Assembly (NCBI RefSeq): GCF_030286045.1
Contig: NZ_CP127390.1
Location: 186,001-250,000, forward strand
Origin: Propionimicrobium sp. PCR01-08-3
GTDB lineage: Bacteria > Actinomycetota > Actinomycetes > Propionibacteriales > Propionibacteriaceae
Length of the DNA stretch: 64,000 nt
Direction of reading: 5' to 3'
Below are positions 9,105-19,135 of this stretch, in pieces. Under the pieces are notes generated by a model that ran no database searches, was not told where the DNA came from, and saw nothing but the letters and a program-made list of their open reading frames with translations. A program made the translations under genes and the position numbers. Numbering within the stretch: position 1 is the first letter of the stretch; each line of letters opens with the position of its first letter.

Positions 9105-9270
9105 TGCACCCGGACATCATCATTCGCGAGGGACGCGACCAGGGATTCGAGTGCGACCGCGACGAGCTTGAAGCGTTGCCGCCTCGATGCTCAGATCAGC
9201 CCGAGCCGGGTGAACCCTTCAACCAGACCGTTGTGCTCGGGGCCGGGGATCGTCAATTGGGCCCGGACGA
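9104..9270 (+). other. Short unrecognised open frame after the iron-box-like site
   Basis: From ATG 9104 the frame reads MHPDIIIREGRDQGFECDRD and has host-like codon use for about 30 codons before it runs into the antisense 3' end of the HAD gene; its end is approximate. No family is recognised. It may be a truncated gene start. The 8895-9103 stretch before it has no gene, only a GGACGATCGTCC palindrome near 8904. Confidence 0.2.
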
Positions 9271-10012
9271 GTAACTCGGCGGGCGCCCCTTGAATGGCGA
9301 CCCCGATACCCGCATAGCCGACCATATCGATGTCATTATGGCCATCGCCGATCGCGATGATATCCGGCAGAGAAATACCGTAATGCTCCGCGACCAGAGC
9401 AATTCCCGAAGATTTGTTGACATTACGTAAATAAAGTTCGCCGGCATTCCCGGTGATGTCCTGCACCGAAATAGCGATCGGTGCAACGGGATCCCCGATT
9501 TCTGCCGCCAATTCATCGACAGTCGCCGTCGGAGATTCCAACACGACCGCCTTTCCGAAAGACGGGTCCGCCATATCTGACATCGTATGCAGGGCCGACA
9601 GCAGATCGCTGGATTCGTCGCGAGGATTGGTCGACCACACCGTGCCGTTCAGCAGTTTTCGGATGCGGCCATGCATACCGGCCGGGCCGAAGACTGCCTC
9701 GGGAGCCTCCAGAACGTAGGTGACATCGTTCTCGTTCAGCACGTCGACCGTGCGCTCGGCGACGTCGGCCGGAAATCTGATGTCGCAGAGCACCTGATCG
9801 TCCACCTCGATATAGCCGCCCGCAGCGCACACCAGGCCGTCGAAGATCGAGTCACGCAGCAGCCTGGGCACCAGCGATTTGGGGCGGCCCGTGCACAACA
9901 GCACGTGATTCCCATTGCCCCGGGCACGCTGGATGGCGTCGATGTGTGCGGCAGGAACCCGGCCGTGATCGGCGAGGGTGCCATCGAAGTCGAGAAATAC
10001 GGTCTTGGACAT
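9191..10012 (-). CDS. HAD-superfamily (Cof-type) phosphatase
   Basis: This 273-residue enzyme has HAD motif I FLDFDGTLAD with nucleophile and acid Asp near residues 8 and 10, motif II LLCTGRP, and motif IV IGDGHNDIDMV. The large C2-type cap between motifs II and III is that of Cof/YidA phosphatases, which hydrolyse phosphorylated sugars or cofactors. Its ATG overlaps the stop of the PIN-domain gene by one base, so it is probably the third gene of the vapBC-like operon. The substrate cannot be told from sequence. Confidence 0.88.
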   Translation of the reverse strand: MSKTVFLDFDGTLADHGRVPAAHIDAIQRARGNGNHVLLCTGRPKSLVPRLLRDSIFDGLVCAAGGYIEVDDQVLCDIRFPADVAERTVDVLNENDVTYVLEAPEAVFGPAGMHGRIRKLLNGTVWSTNPRDESSDLLSALHTMSDMADPSFGKAVVLESPTATVDELAAEIGDPVAPIAISVQDITGNAGELYLRNVNKSSGIALVAEHYGISLPDIIAIGDGHNDIDMVGYAGIGVAIQGAPAELLVRAQLTIPGPEHNGLVEGFTRLGLI

Positions 10013-10404
10013 CAGCGAGGAGTCACGACCGCGATCCCGTGCTGGCGCGCGGCATCAATCATCCGGTCGTCGTAGCTGACGACCGCGTCCAGATCGTCGC
10101 CAAGCTCGAGCGCGGACGCCAGATGCAGCGCATCACTTGACCTCAAAATGTCGGGGTCCACCAGGCCTGCGGCTTCGAAGATGGCGGTCGACACCTTCAT
10201 CAACGTGATCGAGTCGAGGACGCGCCGGGCCTGCTCCACGCGGTCGGGCAGCGTCCGCCTGACCACGCGCAGCAGTTCGGTCCGCGTCAGGTCGGACGAG
10301 ATCAAAGTCGGACGCTCGGCGGCAATCCACGAACGAAGCGCCGGTGTCTCGGTCTTGGTCACAACCATTTTCACCAGTGCGGAGGTGTCGATGTAGTGCG
10401 CCAT
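10012..10404 (-). CDS. PIN-domain ribonuclease toxin (VapC-like)
   Basis: The 130-residue protein shows the VapC pattern: YIDTSALVKM with the first acidic residue, ELLR with the second, and SDALHLASALELG with the third, followed by VVSYDDRMIDAA. These acidic residues hold the Mg/Mn ion for RNA cleavage. A TTG one codon upstream (10407) is another possible start; ATG 10404 is preferred. It overlaps or abuts the antitoxin gene upstream and the HAD gene downstream. Confidence 0.88.
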   Translation of the reverse strand: MAHYIDTSALVKMVVTKTETPALRSWIAAERPTLISSDLTRTELLRVVRRTLPDRVEQARRVLDSITLMKVSTAIFEAAGLVDPDILRSSDALHLASALELGDDLDAVVSYDDRMIDAARQHGIAVVTPR

Positions 10405-10407
10405 CAA

Positions 10408-10680
10408 TCAGTACCTTTCGGCGTTGCGCATGCCGGCGAGCTCGGGTGCGAGATCGGGGCCGGGGCTCGGGTTCGGCAGGTCGTTGATGTCGAGCTTGGG
10501 CGGCCTCGCCTGCCCGCTGTCCAGCAGCCCCTGAAGCGGGGACGCCGGCAAGGGCGTGATCTGGGCCACTGGTCGTCCACGATCGGTGATCGTCTGGGTG
10601 TCTCCGGCAGCAGCCTGCGCGACGACCGCGGACGCATTCTGTTTCAACGCTCGGATTCCGACCTCGCTCATGTGCGGCAT
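10408..10680 (-). CDS. Phd/YefM-type antitoxin (VapB-like)
   Basis: The 90-residue protein begins with the Phd/YefM dimerisation pattern SEVGIRALKQNASAVV...TITDRGRPVAQITPL, which binds operator DNA. The Pro/Asp-rich C-terminal half (LDINDLPNPSPGPDLAPELAG) is expected to be disordered and to block the PIN toxin. It is the first gene of a three-gene minus-strand operon. Phd-type antitoxins normally autorepress. Confidence 0.87.
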   Translation of the reverse strand: MPHMSEVGIRALKQNASAVVAQAAAGDTQTITDRGRPVAQITPLPASPLQGLLDSGQARPPKLDINDLPNPSPGPDLAPELAGMRNAERY

Positions 10681-11083
10681 CGTAGCTCATCTGGACGAGA
10701 ACCCACCTGTGATCTTGATTCATGAGCCAGAGTCCGCGGAGTCGGGCCTCGTCGCCCCGGGCGCAGGCCAGTTGCCGCGTGGGCCCGGCCGCGTGGGGCT
10801 GCTCCGATCGTATGGAGCACAAATTCGGTCCGTTTTCGCAGGCATCGGTGCGCCGGACAGCATAAAGCTCAAACGGAATCCGGCGGGCGATCGGCGAGCG
10901 CCGAAGGCTTGGCTCCGGTGCTCGGTTTTCGAACAATCGGGTGTTTTTGTTGTATCGTCTCTCACCAACCGCCGTTTCCTGCCAAACACGGGACGCGCGA
11001 ATCGATGGATGAGCAACGTAGTGGAAGATCACCGGAGAGGAGCCTGCGCACTCGAACCCTGACGAACCAACAGTGAGGTCGAA
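10681..11083. other. Intergenic region before the osmoprotectant operon
   Basis: This 403-base gap lies between the divergent vapBC-like and osmoprotectant operons and should hold both promoters. I see no convincing gene; the open frames here lack family motifs and coding character. A T-rich stretch at about 10945-10960 (TGTTTTTGTTGTATCG) is a plausible promoter area for the right-hand operon, but no clear -35/-10 pair or operator can be named. Confidence 0.4.
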
Positions 11084-11727
11084 GTGGACTTTGCCGAATT
11101 CTTGATCAAGCGGGGCGACGATTTCGTCGAGCTCGGGCTCGCGCATGCGGCGGTGGTTGCCGTCTCAGTGTTGTTGACCACCATCATCGGGATAGCTCTG
11201 GGTGTGTCGACCTATCAGCGTCCGCGGGCACGTGACTTCGTGCTCGCCCTCACCGGAGCGATGCTGACCGTCCCGTAGTTCGCGCTTTTTATCCTGCTGA
11301 TGGCTCCGTTCGGTCTGGGGTCGCGTCCGGTGATCGTCGCGCTGACCATGTACGGGCTGATGCCGGTCGTCCGCAATACGGTGACCGGTCTCGCCGGTGT
11401 CGACCCGGCGATCGTCGAATCCGCCCAGGGCATGGGTCTCACCCGTCGACAACGGCTGATGCGTATCGAGTTCCCGCTCGCCTGGCCGGTGATCCTCACC
11501 GGCATCCGGGTGACCACGCTGGTGCTGCTCGGCATCGCCGCAGTCGGTGACATCGTCAACGGGCCGGGCTATGGCGCGTTCATCTTCACCGGCCTCTACC
11601 GCGTGGGCACGCCGGTCGCCGTCAACCTGGTATTGGCCGGCACTCTCGGCGTCACCTGCCTGGCGATCATCTTCGACCTGCTCTTCCGGCTCCTCGGCCG
11701 GCTGACGACATCTAAAGGAATCCGATC

Positions 11728-11731
<4 letters not shown>
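11084..11731 (+). pseudogene. Osmoprotectant ABC transporter permease, interrupted by TAG
   Basis: The frame from GTG 11084 to TGA 11731 encodes a 215-codon OpuCB/ProW-like permease. The EAA-type loop (VDPAIVESAQGMGLTRRQRLMRIEFPLAWPVILTGI) is present and membrane segments lie on both sides. At 11276-11278 an in-frame TAG interrupts MLTVP-stop-FALFILLMAP. Relatives usually have Ser in this P-S-F-A motif, so a single TCG-to-TAG change is likely. Both sides stay in one frame and look well preserved, so the lesion is recent, a sequencing error, or read through. The ATPase gene follows with an ATGA overlap. Confidence 0.8.
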
Positions 11732-12906
<1,175 letters not shown>

Positions 12907-12910
<4 letters not shown>

Positions 12911-13686
12911 GCGCGGGTGGTCAGGTCGTCCTGACCCAACCGGCACGAGAATCCGGCAGACGACGGTCGCTGGCCGGTTATCTGACGATGCCGTTGATCT
13001 TGGCGGCGGTCTGCCTGGTGATGTATGTCTATGTCTCCAGCAGGAACCTCGACTCGATCGAAGCCCGTGCGCTGAGCGCCGACCGGCTGGGCACCGCTCT
13101 GGGGCAGCACATCGTGTTGACCCTGGTGTCGACGGTGCTCACTCTGATCATCGCCCTGCCGCTGGGTGTGCTGCTGACCCGCAGCTTCATGCGGCGCGTC
13201 CAGCCCGTACTCATCACGATCCTCACGCTCGGGCAGGCGATACCGACGATCGCCATCCTGGTGCTGCTCGCGGTGGCGTTCCTCTTCCTGGGTTTCAAGG
13301 CCGCCATCGTCGGGCTTGTCGCCTACGCGATCGTGCCCGTCTTGTTGAACACCATGGTCGGCCTCGATCAGGTCGACGACGCGGTGCTCGAGGCCGGACG
13401 CGGAATGGGCATGTCGAAGCTCACCGTCTTGTGGCGCCTCGAGCTGCCGCTCGCGGTGCCGGTGATTCTGGCGGGCATCCGCACGGCGCTGGTCATCAAC
13501 GTCGGCACAGCGGCCCTGGTCACCTACATCAACGCCGGCGGCCTGGGCGACATCATCGTCGCCGGGCTGTCGACCAACCGGGTGACTCTGCAGATCATCG
13601 GGGCCGGTCTGACGGCCGTCCTCGCGCTGGCCGTCGACTATGTGGCCGGTATCGCTGAGGATCTGCTGCGTCCACGAGGGCTGTGA
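12907..13686 (+). CDS. Osmoprotectant ABC transporter permease (second copy)
   Basis: This intact 259-residue permease (OpuCD/ProW-like) starts with ATGA overlap on the ATPase gene. It has an N-terminal membrane segment, the LGQAIPTIAILVLLAV motif, and the EAA loop VDDAVLEAGRGMGMSKLTVLWRLELPLAVPVILAGI. OpuC-type importers use two such permeases, an ATPase and a binding protein to take up glycine betaine, carnitine or choline. It is the only gene of the four without a visible lesion. Confidence 0.9.
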
Positions 13687-13973
13687 GTCGGTCATGGAGC
13701 GCGAGAAGGGAGTCCGCGGCCCCACAGAGATGATTCGAACCGTGCTCTTGACATGGCAGGTGCACACCCATGACGTCGGTCAGATGAGTCGGTAGGTCAT
13801 AGACGCGACGCCGCAAGCCACGACCGCCAACATGGAAGGCACATGACGACGATTTCGACGGGAATAGCACGAAAAAAGAAGAAGAGCAGGCACGGGCCGC
13901 GTCCGACGTGAAGAATGACTCTCACGGCACGCGACCGGCACGATGCAATGACGCACCGATGAGGAGACAAACG

Positions 13974-14894
13974 ATGAAGAAACGAATCAGATGGACGGCC
14001 GCGAGCGTGGCACTGCTACTCGCGGCGAGCGGCTGTAGTGGGGGATCGGGCGGCGGATCAGGCGACGGACCACTCGCCGGAGCACAACTGACGGCCGGGT
14101 CGAAAGAGTTCACCGAACAGATCATTTTGTCGAACATCGCGACGCTGGCATTCGAGAACGCCGGGGCCGAGGTCGCCGATGAGACAGGTATCTCCGGCAC
14201 CGCGACCGTCCGCTCGGCCTTGGAGACCAGCCAGATCGACTTCTACTGGGAGTACACCGGCACCGCCTGGGTGCAGCTTCTCGGGCACACCACCGAGGAC
14301 GTTCCCGCCGACCTGTTCGACCAAGTGGCCCAAGAAGATGCCGAGAACGGTATCGCCTGGCTTGATCCGGCACCATTCGAGAACACCTACCGGGTCGCCG
14401 TGAAGAGTGATTTCGCACAGGCCAACAACATCGCGACAATGTCGGATGCCGCGGAGTTCATCAACGCGAATCCCGATCAGGCAAGCATCTGCGCCGCCAG
14501 CGAGTTCATCAACAGGGACGACGGGCTGCCCGGCCTGGAGTAGGACTACGGCTTCAAGTTTGATCCGATCGTGGAACTCGACCTCAACCTGATCTATCCC
14601 CAGGTGGGCAGCTCGTGCGAGTTCGGCGAGGTCTTGTCCACCGACGCCCGGATCGTCTCCAACGATCTGCTGGTGCTGGACGACGACCAGAGCTTCTTCG
14701 TCCCCTACCAGGGGGCATTCACGCTGCGTCAGGAGACTCTCGATCAGTATCCCGAGATCGCCGACATCATCGCCCCGATCAGCGAGGCGCTGACCAGTGA
14801 CGTCGTCACCGAGTTGAACGGACGCGTCGACAACGACGGCGAAGAGCCGCGCGACGTGGCCGAAGACTGGCTGACCGAGCAGGGCCTCATCTGA
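13974..14894 (+). pseudogene. Glycine betaine/osmoprotectant-binding lipoprotein, interrupted by TAG
   Basis: A lipoprotein signal with lipobox LLLAASGC follows ATG 13974 and its GAGGAG site. The body (LTAGSKEFTEQIILSNIATLAFENAGAEV, then IDFYWEYTGTAW) is typical of OpuCC/ProX-type binding proteins. An in-frame TAG at 14541-14543 interrupts GLPGLE-stop-DYGFKF, and the same frame then continues to TGA 14894. GAG, CAG or AAG to TAG would explain it. The 5' part alone would lack the second lobe and so could not close on a ligand. A 220-base leader without recognisable genes separates it from the permease. Its 3' end overlaps the convergent copper ATPase by eight bases. Confidence 0.82.
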
Positions 14895-16992
14895 GGTAGC
14901 CGGCGGTGCTGGCCTCGGGGTCGAGGTCGATTCGGCGCAGCAGCTGAGCGTTGAGCGCGACTACGACGGTGGACGCCGACATCAGGATGGCGCCGATGCT
15001 CATCGGCAGCACGAATCCGATCGGGGCGAGCACGCCTGCGGCCAGCGGCACCGCGATCAGGTTGTAGCCTGCCGCCCACCACAGGTTCTGCTGCATCTTG
15101 CGGTAGGTGGCGTTCGACAACTCGATGACCGACAGCACCGAGCGGGGATCGGAGCTTGCCAGCACCACACCGGCAGACCCGATCGCCACATCGGTGCCGG
15201 CGCCGATCGCGATTCCGACATCGGCCTGCGCGAGCGCGGGTGCGTCGTTGACGCCGTCGCCGACCATCGCGACCTTGCGTCCGGACGACTGCAGCTCGGA
15301 GATCTTGTCCGACTTGTCTTCCGGACGCACCCCCGCGACCGCCTGGTCGATGCCCAGATCCTTGGCCACCGCGTCGGCCACCGCCTGGGAGTCGCCGGTC
15401 AGCATGACGACTTCGACGCCCGCCTTGTGCAACGCCTGCACGGCGTCGCGAGATTCGGGGCGGATCTCGTCCGCCAGCCGGAGCGCTCCGATAACCTGAC
15501 CGTCGACGACGACATGGACGACGGTCGCGCCCTGTTGGTCCCACTCGGCGGTGCCGTCGAGCGCATCGAGAGAATGCTCGTCCAACAGATGCGGGCCGCC
15601 CGCCTCGACCTTCGTGCCGTCGATGGTTGCCGTTACCCCGACAGCCGGAGACGAAGTGAAATCGGTAGCCGAAGGCAGGTCCAGCCGCTTGTCGTGAGCT
15701 GCGGTAACAATTGCCTTGGCCAGCGGGTGCTCGCTGGGCTGCTCAGCTGCGGCCGCGAGGTGCAGCACCTCGTCCTCGTCGTGGCCGCCTGCCGCCTCGA
15801 CCGCCGTGACGGCCGGTTCGCCCTTGGTCAGCGTCCCGGTCTTGTCGAAGACCACCACGCCAACATTGCGCATCGACTCCAGCGCCAGCCGGTCGGTGAT
15901 CAGCACGCCCGCCTTGGCGGCACGTTCGGTCGCGATCGACACCACCAGCGGAATGGCAAGGCCCAATGCATGCGGGCAGGCGATGACCAGCACCGTGATG
16001 GCCCGTACCACCGCCTGATCGGGCGACCCGACGAGCGACCACACGGTCGCGGTGATCAGCGCGGACACCAGCGCATACCAGAACAGCCAGCCCGCGGCGC
16101 GATCGGCCAGCCGCTGGGTCTTGGACGATGACGACTGCGCTTCAGCGACCAATTTCTGAATGCCGGCCAACGTCGTGTCGTCCCCGGTCGCGGTCACCTG
16201 GACGCGCAGTCCGGAGTCGGTGGCGATGGTTCCGGCCACCACATGGTCGCCTTTGCTGCGGGAGACCGTCCTCGACTCGCCGGTGATCATCGACTCGTCC
16301 ATGGCCGCTTGGCCGTCGACGATGGTGCCGTCGGCAGGCACCGACCCGCCCGGCCGGACGACGACGATGTCGTCCATCTGCAGATCGCTGGGGGAGACCT
16401 TGACCGTCTGGTCTCCTTCGATCTTCTCTGCCTCATCGGGCAGCAGCGCAGCCAGCGAATCCAGCGCCGAGGAGGTCTGGGCCAGCGAGCGCATCTCGAG
16501 CCAATGGCCGAGCAACATGATCACGACCAGCAGCGCGAGTTCCCACCAGAAGCTGAGTTCGTGGTCGAGAAGCGTCAGCGTCGCGCCCCAGGAGGCGACG
16601 AATGCCACGGTGATCGCCAACCCGATCAGCAGCATCATGCCGGGTTTGCGGGAGCGGATCTCCGAGATCGCCCCGGTCAAGAAGGGCCAGCCGCCCCAGA
16701 AGAAGATGACCGTGCCGAGCACCGGCGCGACCCAGGTGATCACGCCGGTGTGGGGCAGCCCGTAGCCGATGAGGTCGGCGAACATCGGGTCGAGCGCCGT
16801 GGTGGGGATCGCGATCACCAGCATGATCCAGAAGAGCTTGCGGAACTTCGCGACATGATCCATGTGGCCCATATGCCCGCCGGACATACTGCTCATGTCG
16901 TGGCCCGACATTTGCCTCTCGCCTATGTCGTCGTTTATCGCGTCATGCGTCTCGTGATGTTCATGACGGGGATTCATCTCATCACTAGCCAT
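14887..16992 (-). CDS. copB: Heavy-metal P1B-type ATPase with CPH motif (CopB-like)
   Basis: This 701-residue pump has a His/Met-rich N terminus (MSGHDMSSMSGGHMGHMDH) instead of a CxxC metal domain. It has TGE in MITGES, the membrane metal motif CPH in ACPHALGLAIPL, the phosphorylation site DKTGTLTKGE, the SEHPLA loop and MVGDGVNDAPAL. CPH and an N-terminal His-rich stretch mark the CopB subgroup (P1B-3), which exports copper (Cu2+ or Cu+). It may keep copper balance for the copper nitrite reductase 2 kb away, which is an inference from proximity. It starts divergently from the nitrilase-like gene. Confidence 0.92.
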   Translation of the reverse strand: MASDEMNPRHEHHETHDAINDDIGERQMSGHDMSSMSGGHMGHMDHVAKFRKLFWIMLVIAIPTTALDPMFADLIGYGLPHTGVITWVAPVLGTVIFFWGGWPFLTGAISEIRSRKPGMMLLIGLAITVAFVASWGATLTLLDHELSFWWELALLVVIMLLGHWLEMRSLAQTSSALDSLAALLPDEAEKIEGDQTVKVSPSDLQMDDIVVVRPGGSVPADGTIVDGQAAMDESMITGESRTVSRSKGDHVVAGTIATDSGLRVQVTATGDDTTLAGIQKLVAEAQSSSSKTQRLADRAAGWLFWYALVSALITATVWSLVGSPDQAVVRAITVLVIACPHALGLAIPLVVSIATERAAKAGVLITDRLALESMRNVGVVVFDKTGTLTKGEPAVTAVEAAGGHDEDEVLHLAAAAEQPSEHPLAKAIVTAAHDKRLDLPSATDFTSSPAVGVTATIDGTKVEAGGPHLLDEHSLDALDGTAEWDQQGATVVHVVVDGQVIGALRLADEIRPESRDAVQALHKAGVEVVMLTGDSQAVADAVAKDLGIDQAVAGVRPEDKSDKISELQSSGRKVAMVGDGVNDAPALAQADVGIAIGAGTDVAIGSAGVVLASSDPRSVLSVIELSNATYRKMQQNLWWAAGYNLIAVPLAAGVLAPIGFVLPMSIGAILMSASTVVVALNAQLLRRIDLDPEASTAGYLR

Positions 16993-17023
16993 AACTCCAC
17001 GCTATGTCGTCCACAATAGACAC

Positions 17024-17815
17024 ATGTCGGATCGTGACCAGTCCTCCAGCCCGCTGCGGATCGCGCTCGCGCAAATCAGCGCGAGCTCTGATCCTGACGT
17101 GAATCTCACGGAGGTGAAGGCGCGGATCTCCGAGGCAAGCACGGCCGGGGCGAAGCTGGTCGTCTTTCCCGAGGCGACGATGGCGTGCTTTGGCACCAAG
17201 CTGGCGCCGATCGCCGAGCCTCTCGATGGCCGGTTCGCCTCCGAGATTCGCGCGGCAGCCCAGCAAGCAGAACTGATCGCGGTCGTCGGCATGTTCACCC
17301 CTGCCGATGACGGACGCGTCCACAACACCCTCCTGATCACCGGACCGGGCGTGGAAACCCACTACGACAAGGTGCATCTCTTCGACGCCTTCAACGGACG
17401 CGAGTCCGAGACAGTGGCCCCGGGTGGCTCGGTGCCGGTGATCGATGCGCTCGGCACACGGATCGGCTTCTCCACCTGCTACGACCTTCGCTTCGCCGAT
17501 CAGTTCACCGAACTCGGACGCCGCGGCGCGAAGTTGATCGTCGTCCCCGCATCCTGGGCGGACGGTCCGGGCAAGTACGAGCAGTGGGACGTCGTGACCC
17601 GTGCCCGGGCGATGGACGCGCAGGCCTTGCTGGCCGCGTGTGATCAGGCCTGGGTGCAGCCGCGCGGTTCGGCCGCGTTGGGGATCGGACACAGCAGAGT
17701 CGCCGACCCCTATGGTCACCTGGTCGATTCTCTCGACGCGGACCAGGGAATGCTGATCGTCGACCTCGACATGTCGAAGGTGGACGCCGCCCGCAAACAG
17801 TTGCCGATTCTCTGA
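17024..17815 (+). CDS. Carbon-nitrogen hydrolase (nitrilase superfamily amidase)
   Basis: The 263-residue enzyme has the Glu-Lys-Cys catalytic set: VVFPEATM, HYDKVHLFD and STCYDLRFADQF. The order and spacing match the branch containing omega-amidases and Nit-type deaminated-glutathione amidases, which hydrolyse small amides to acid and ammonia. The exact substrate is not shown by the sequence. It stands alone, divergent from copB with a spacer of about 30 bases, so their promoters overlap. Confidence 0.9.
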   Translation: MSDRDQSSSPLRIALAQISASSDPDVNLTEVKARISEASTAGAKLVVFPEATMACFGTKLAPIAEPLDGRFASEIRAAAQQAELIAVVGMFTPADDGRVHNTLLITGPGVETHYDKVHLFDAFNGRESETVAPGGSVPVIDALGTRIGFSTCYDLRFADQFTELGRRGAKLIVVPASWADGPGKYEQWDVVTRARAMDAQALLAACDQAWVQPRGSAALGIGHSRVADPYGHLVDSLDADQGMLIVDLDMSKVDAARKQLPIL

Positions 17816-18028
17816 CTCAGGAGACACGAGCGTGTGCCGTAGCAAGCCGGTGCCGAATTGCTTTTCGTTGTAACCCAAGCGAACAGCGTGGCCGCAGTAT
17901 CTCGACCGCACGGCGAGCCGGTGTCAGATCACTCTTCATTGCGGCACAAGTCGACGGCATTATTGCTCTCGCCCGTGCGGCATTCGTTTTGCTGAGGAAC
18001 CGCGCCCTGCACGACGTCGCAAGGCCAA

Positions 18029-18727
18029 CTATTCCGAAGGCTCTTCCTCTTGCTCGTCGATCTCTACGCAGCACGCTCCCGGCTCGCTGAATGGACGCAG
18101 GTCTGCATCGCCGGCGAGCCCCCAGGCGTCCATCGCCCCATCGATCAACTGCCGATGGACGCCACAGATGCCCTGTTGATTGGCGCGTGCCTGATCGACG
18201 AACGGGCAGGTGCGCAGCCGGATGACGTGACTGGTGTCGTCGGCCACCGGATTGAAACTGGCTGTGGCAAGCAACGCCGTCAACCGGTCGGTGGTGTTCT
18301 GCGCGGAGGTCGCATTGTTGGCGATCGGCACCGACCGCGCCCACACGCGTCCGACCTGAAACGCCATCTCGTCGTCCTCCGAGCAGGCGAGGTATTCGGT
18401 GAATGCCCTGCTCAGGCTCTGATTGTCGGCATCGGCCTCGCCTTCGAGAAGGGTACGCCCCGAGGCACTGATCCAGTACCGCAGAGCGGGGCGTCCGCGC
18501 CCGCTGGGACGATCGGCACCGCTGGACGCCAGCCCGTCTGCGACCAGGCCGTCCAGATGGGCGCGAGCCCTGTTGGGATGGCCCCCGAGCCGGTCGGCGG
18601 CCTGCGAGACGACGACGCCGTCATGCCCGCTTTCATTGAGGAGCGCGAGCACTTTCTTGCGTGCTGGGCTGAGCTGTCGGCCGCTGGGGGCCGGCAGCGA
18701 TGGACCAAGCTCCTGCTTGCCAACCAT
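18029..18727 (-). CDS. Cys-containing winged-helix regulator (SufR-like)
   Basis: The 232-residue protein begins with a winged helix (RKKVLALLNESGHDGVVVSQAADRLGGHPNRARAHLDGLVADG). It ends with clustered cysteines: RTCPFVDQA, then GICGVHRQL thirteen residues later, then PGACCVEI. SufR-type regulators use a similarly placed set of C-terminal cysteines for an iron-sulfur cluster, so this may sense NO, oxygen or iron status. It is divergent from the DUF2249/nitrite reductase genes and is the best candidate for their regulator. The 17816-18028 gap downstream shows no gene. Confidence 0.75.
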   Translation of the reverse strand: MVGKQELGPSLPAPSGRQLSPARKKVLALLNESGHDGVVVSQAADRLGGHPNRARAHLDGLVADGLASSGADRPSGRGRPALRYWISASGRTLLEGEADADNQSLSRAFTEYLACSEDDEMAFQVGRVWARSVPIANNATSAQNTTDRLTALLATASFNPVADDTSHVIRLRTCPFVDQARANQQGICGVHRQLIDGAMDAWGLAGDADLRPFSEPGACCVEIDEQEEEPSE

Positions 18728-18757
18728 GCGTCAACGTTACTAGATTAAATACAGAAC

Positions 18758-18772
18758 ATTATTGTAAATAAT
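18758..18772. promoter_or_regulatory. Candidate operator in the nitrite-reductase divergent promoter
   Basis: ATTATT-GTA-AATAAT is a perfect 6+6 inverted repeat in a strikingly AT-rich stretch (18740-18780) between the SufR-like gene and the DUF2249 gene. A regulator bound here could control both directions. The site is short, and AT-rich palindromes can arise by chance. Confidence 0.4.
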
Positions 18773-18829
18773 TCCTTCAACTATCCACGACAGTGCAGGC
18801 CGCCGCGCCCGCTGCGAACAAGGAGCGAC

Positions 18830-19135
18830 ATGACCCAGCAGATTCCGCTGACCGAGACCACGACCCAGCACAGCTGTGGATGTGGCTGCGAACCCGTGTC
18901 TGACTACGAGCTGGACGCCCGCCAGATTCCGCACGCCATTCGTCATGGAGCGATTTTGGGTGCTCTGGCGAGTCTCGAAGTCGGCTCGGCGATGTTGCTG
19001 ATCGCGCCGCACGACCCCAAGCCGCTGCTCGCTCAGATCTCAGATCTGTTTGGTGAGGCTATCGAAACCAGCTACGTCGACCGGGCCGGCGACGGCGTCG
19101 GCGTGCGTCTGCTGAAGACTCACGCCACTAACTAG
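18830..19135 (+). CDS. DUF2249 domain protein with CGCGC motif
   Basis: This 101-residue protein has the DUF2249 pattern LDARQIPHAIRHGAILGALASLEVGSAMLLIAPHDPKPLLAQ. A Cys-rich head, HSCGCGCEP, precedes it and may bind metal. DUF2249 proteins are frequent next to nitrite, nitric oxide and nitrous oxide reductase genes, where a role in copper or heme enzyme maturation is suspected but not settled. Its TAG overlaps the GTG of the reductase gene by one base, so translation is coupled. Confidence 0.85.
   Translation: MTQQIPLTETTTQHSCGCGCEPVSDYELDARQIPHAIRHGAILGALASLEVGSAMLLIAPHDPKPLLAQISDLFGEAIETSYVDRAGDGVGVRLLKTHATN

Noticed and set aside
13730-13760. Possible tRNA T-loop (GGTTCGAATC on the minus strand)
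   Set aside because: The flanks cannot form a 5-bp T-stem, and no acceptor or anticodon stems surround it.
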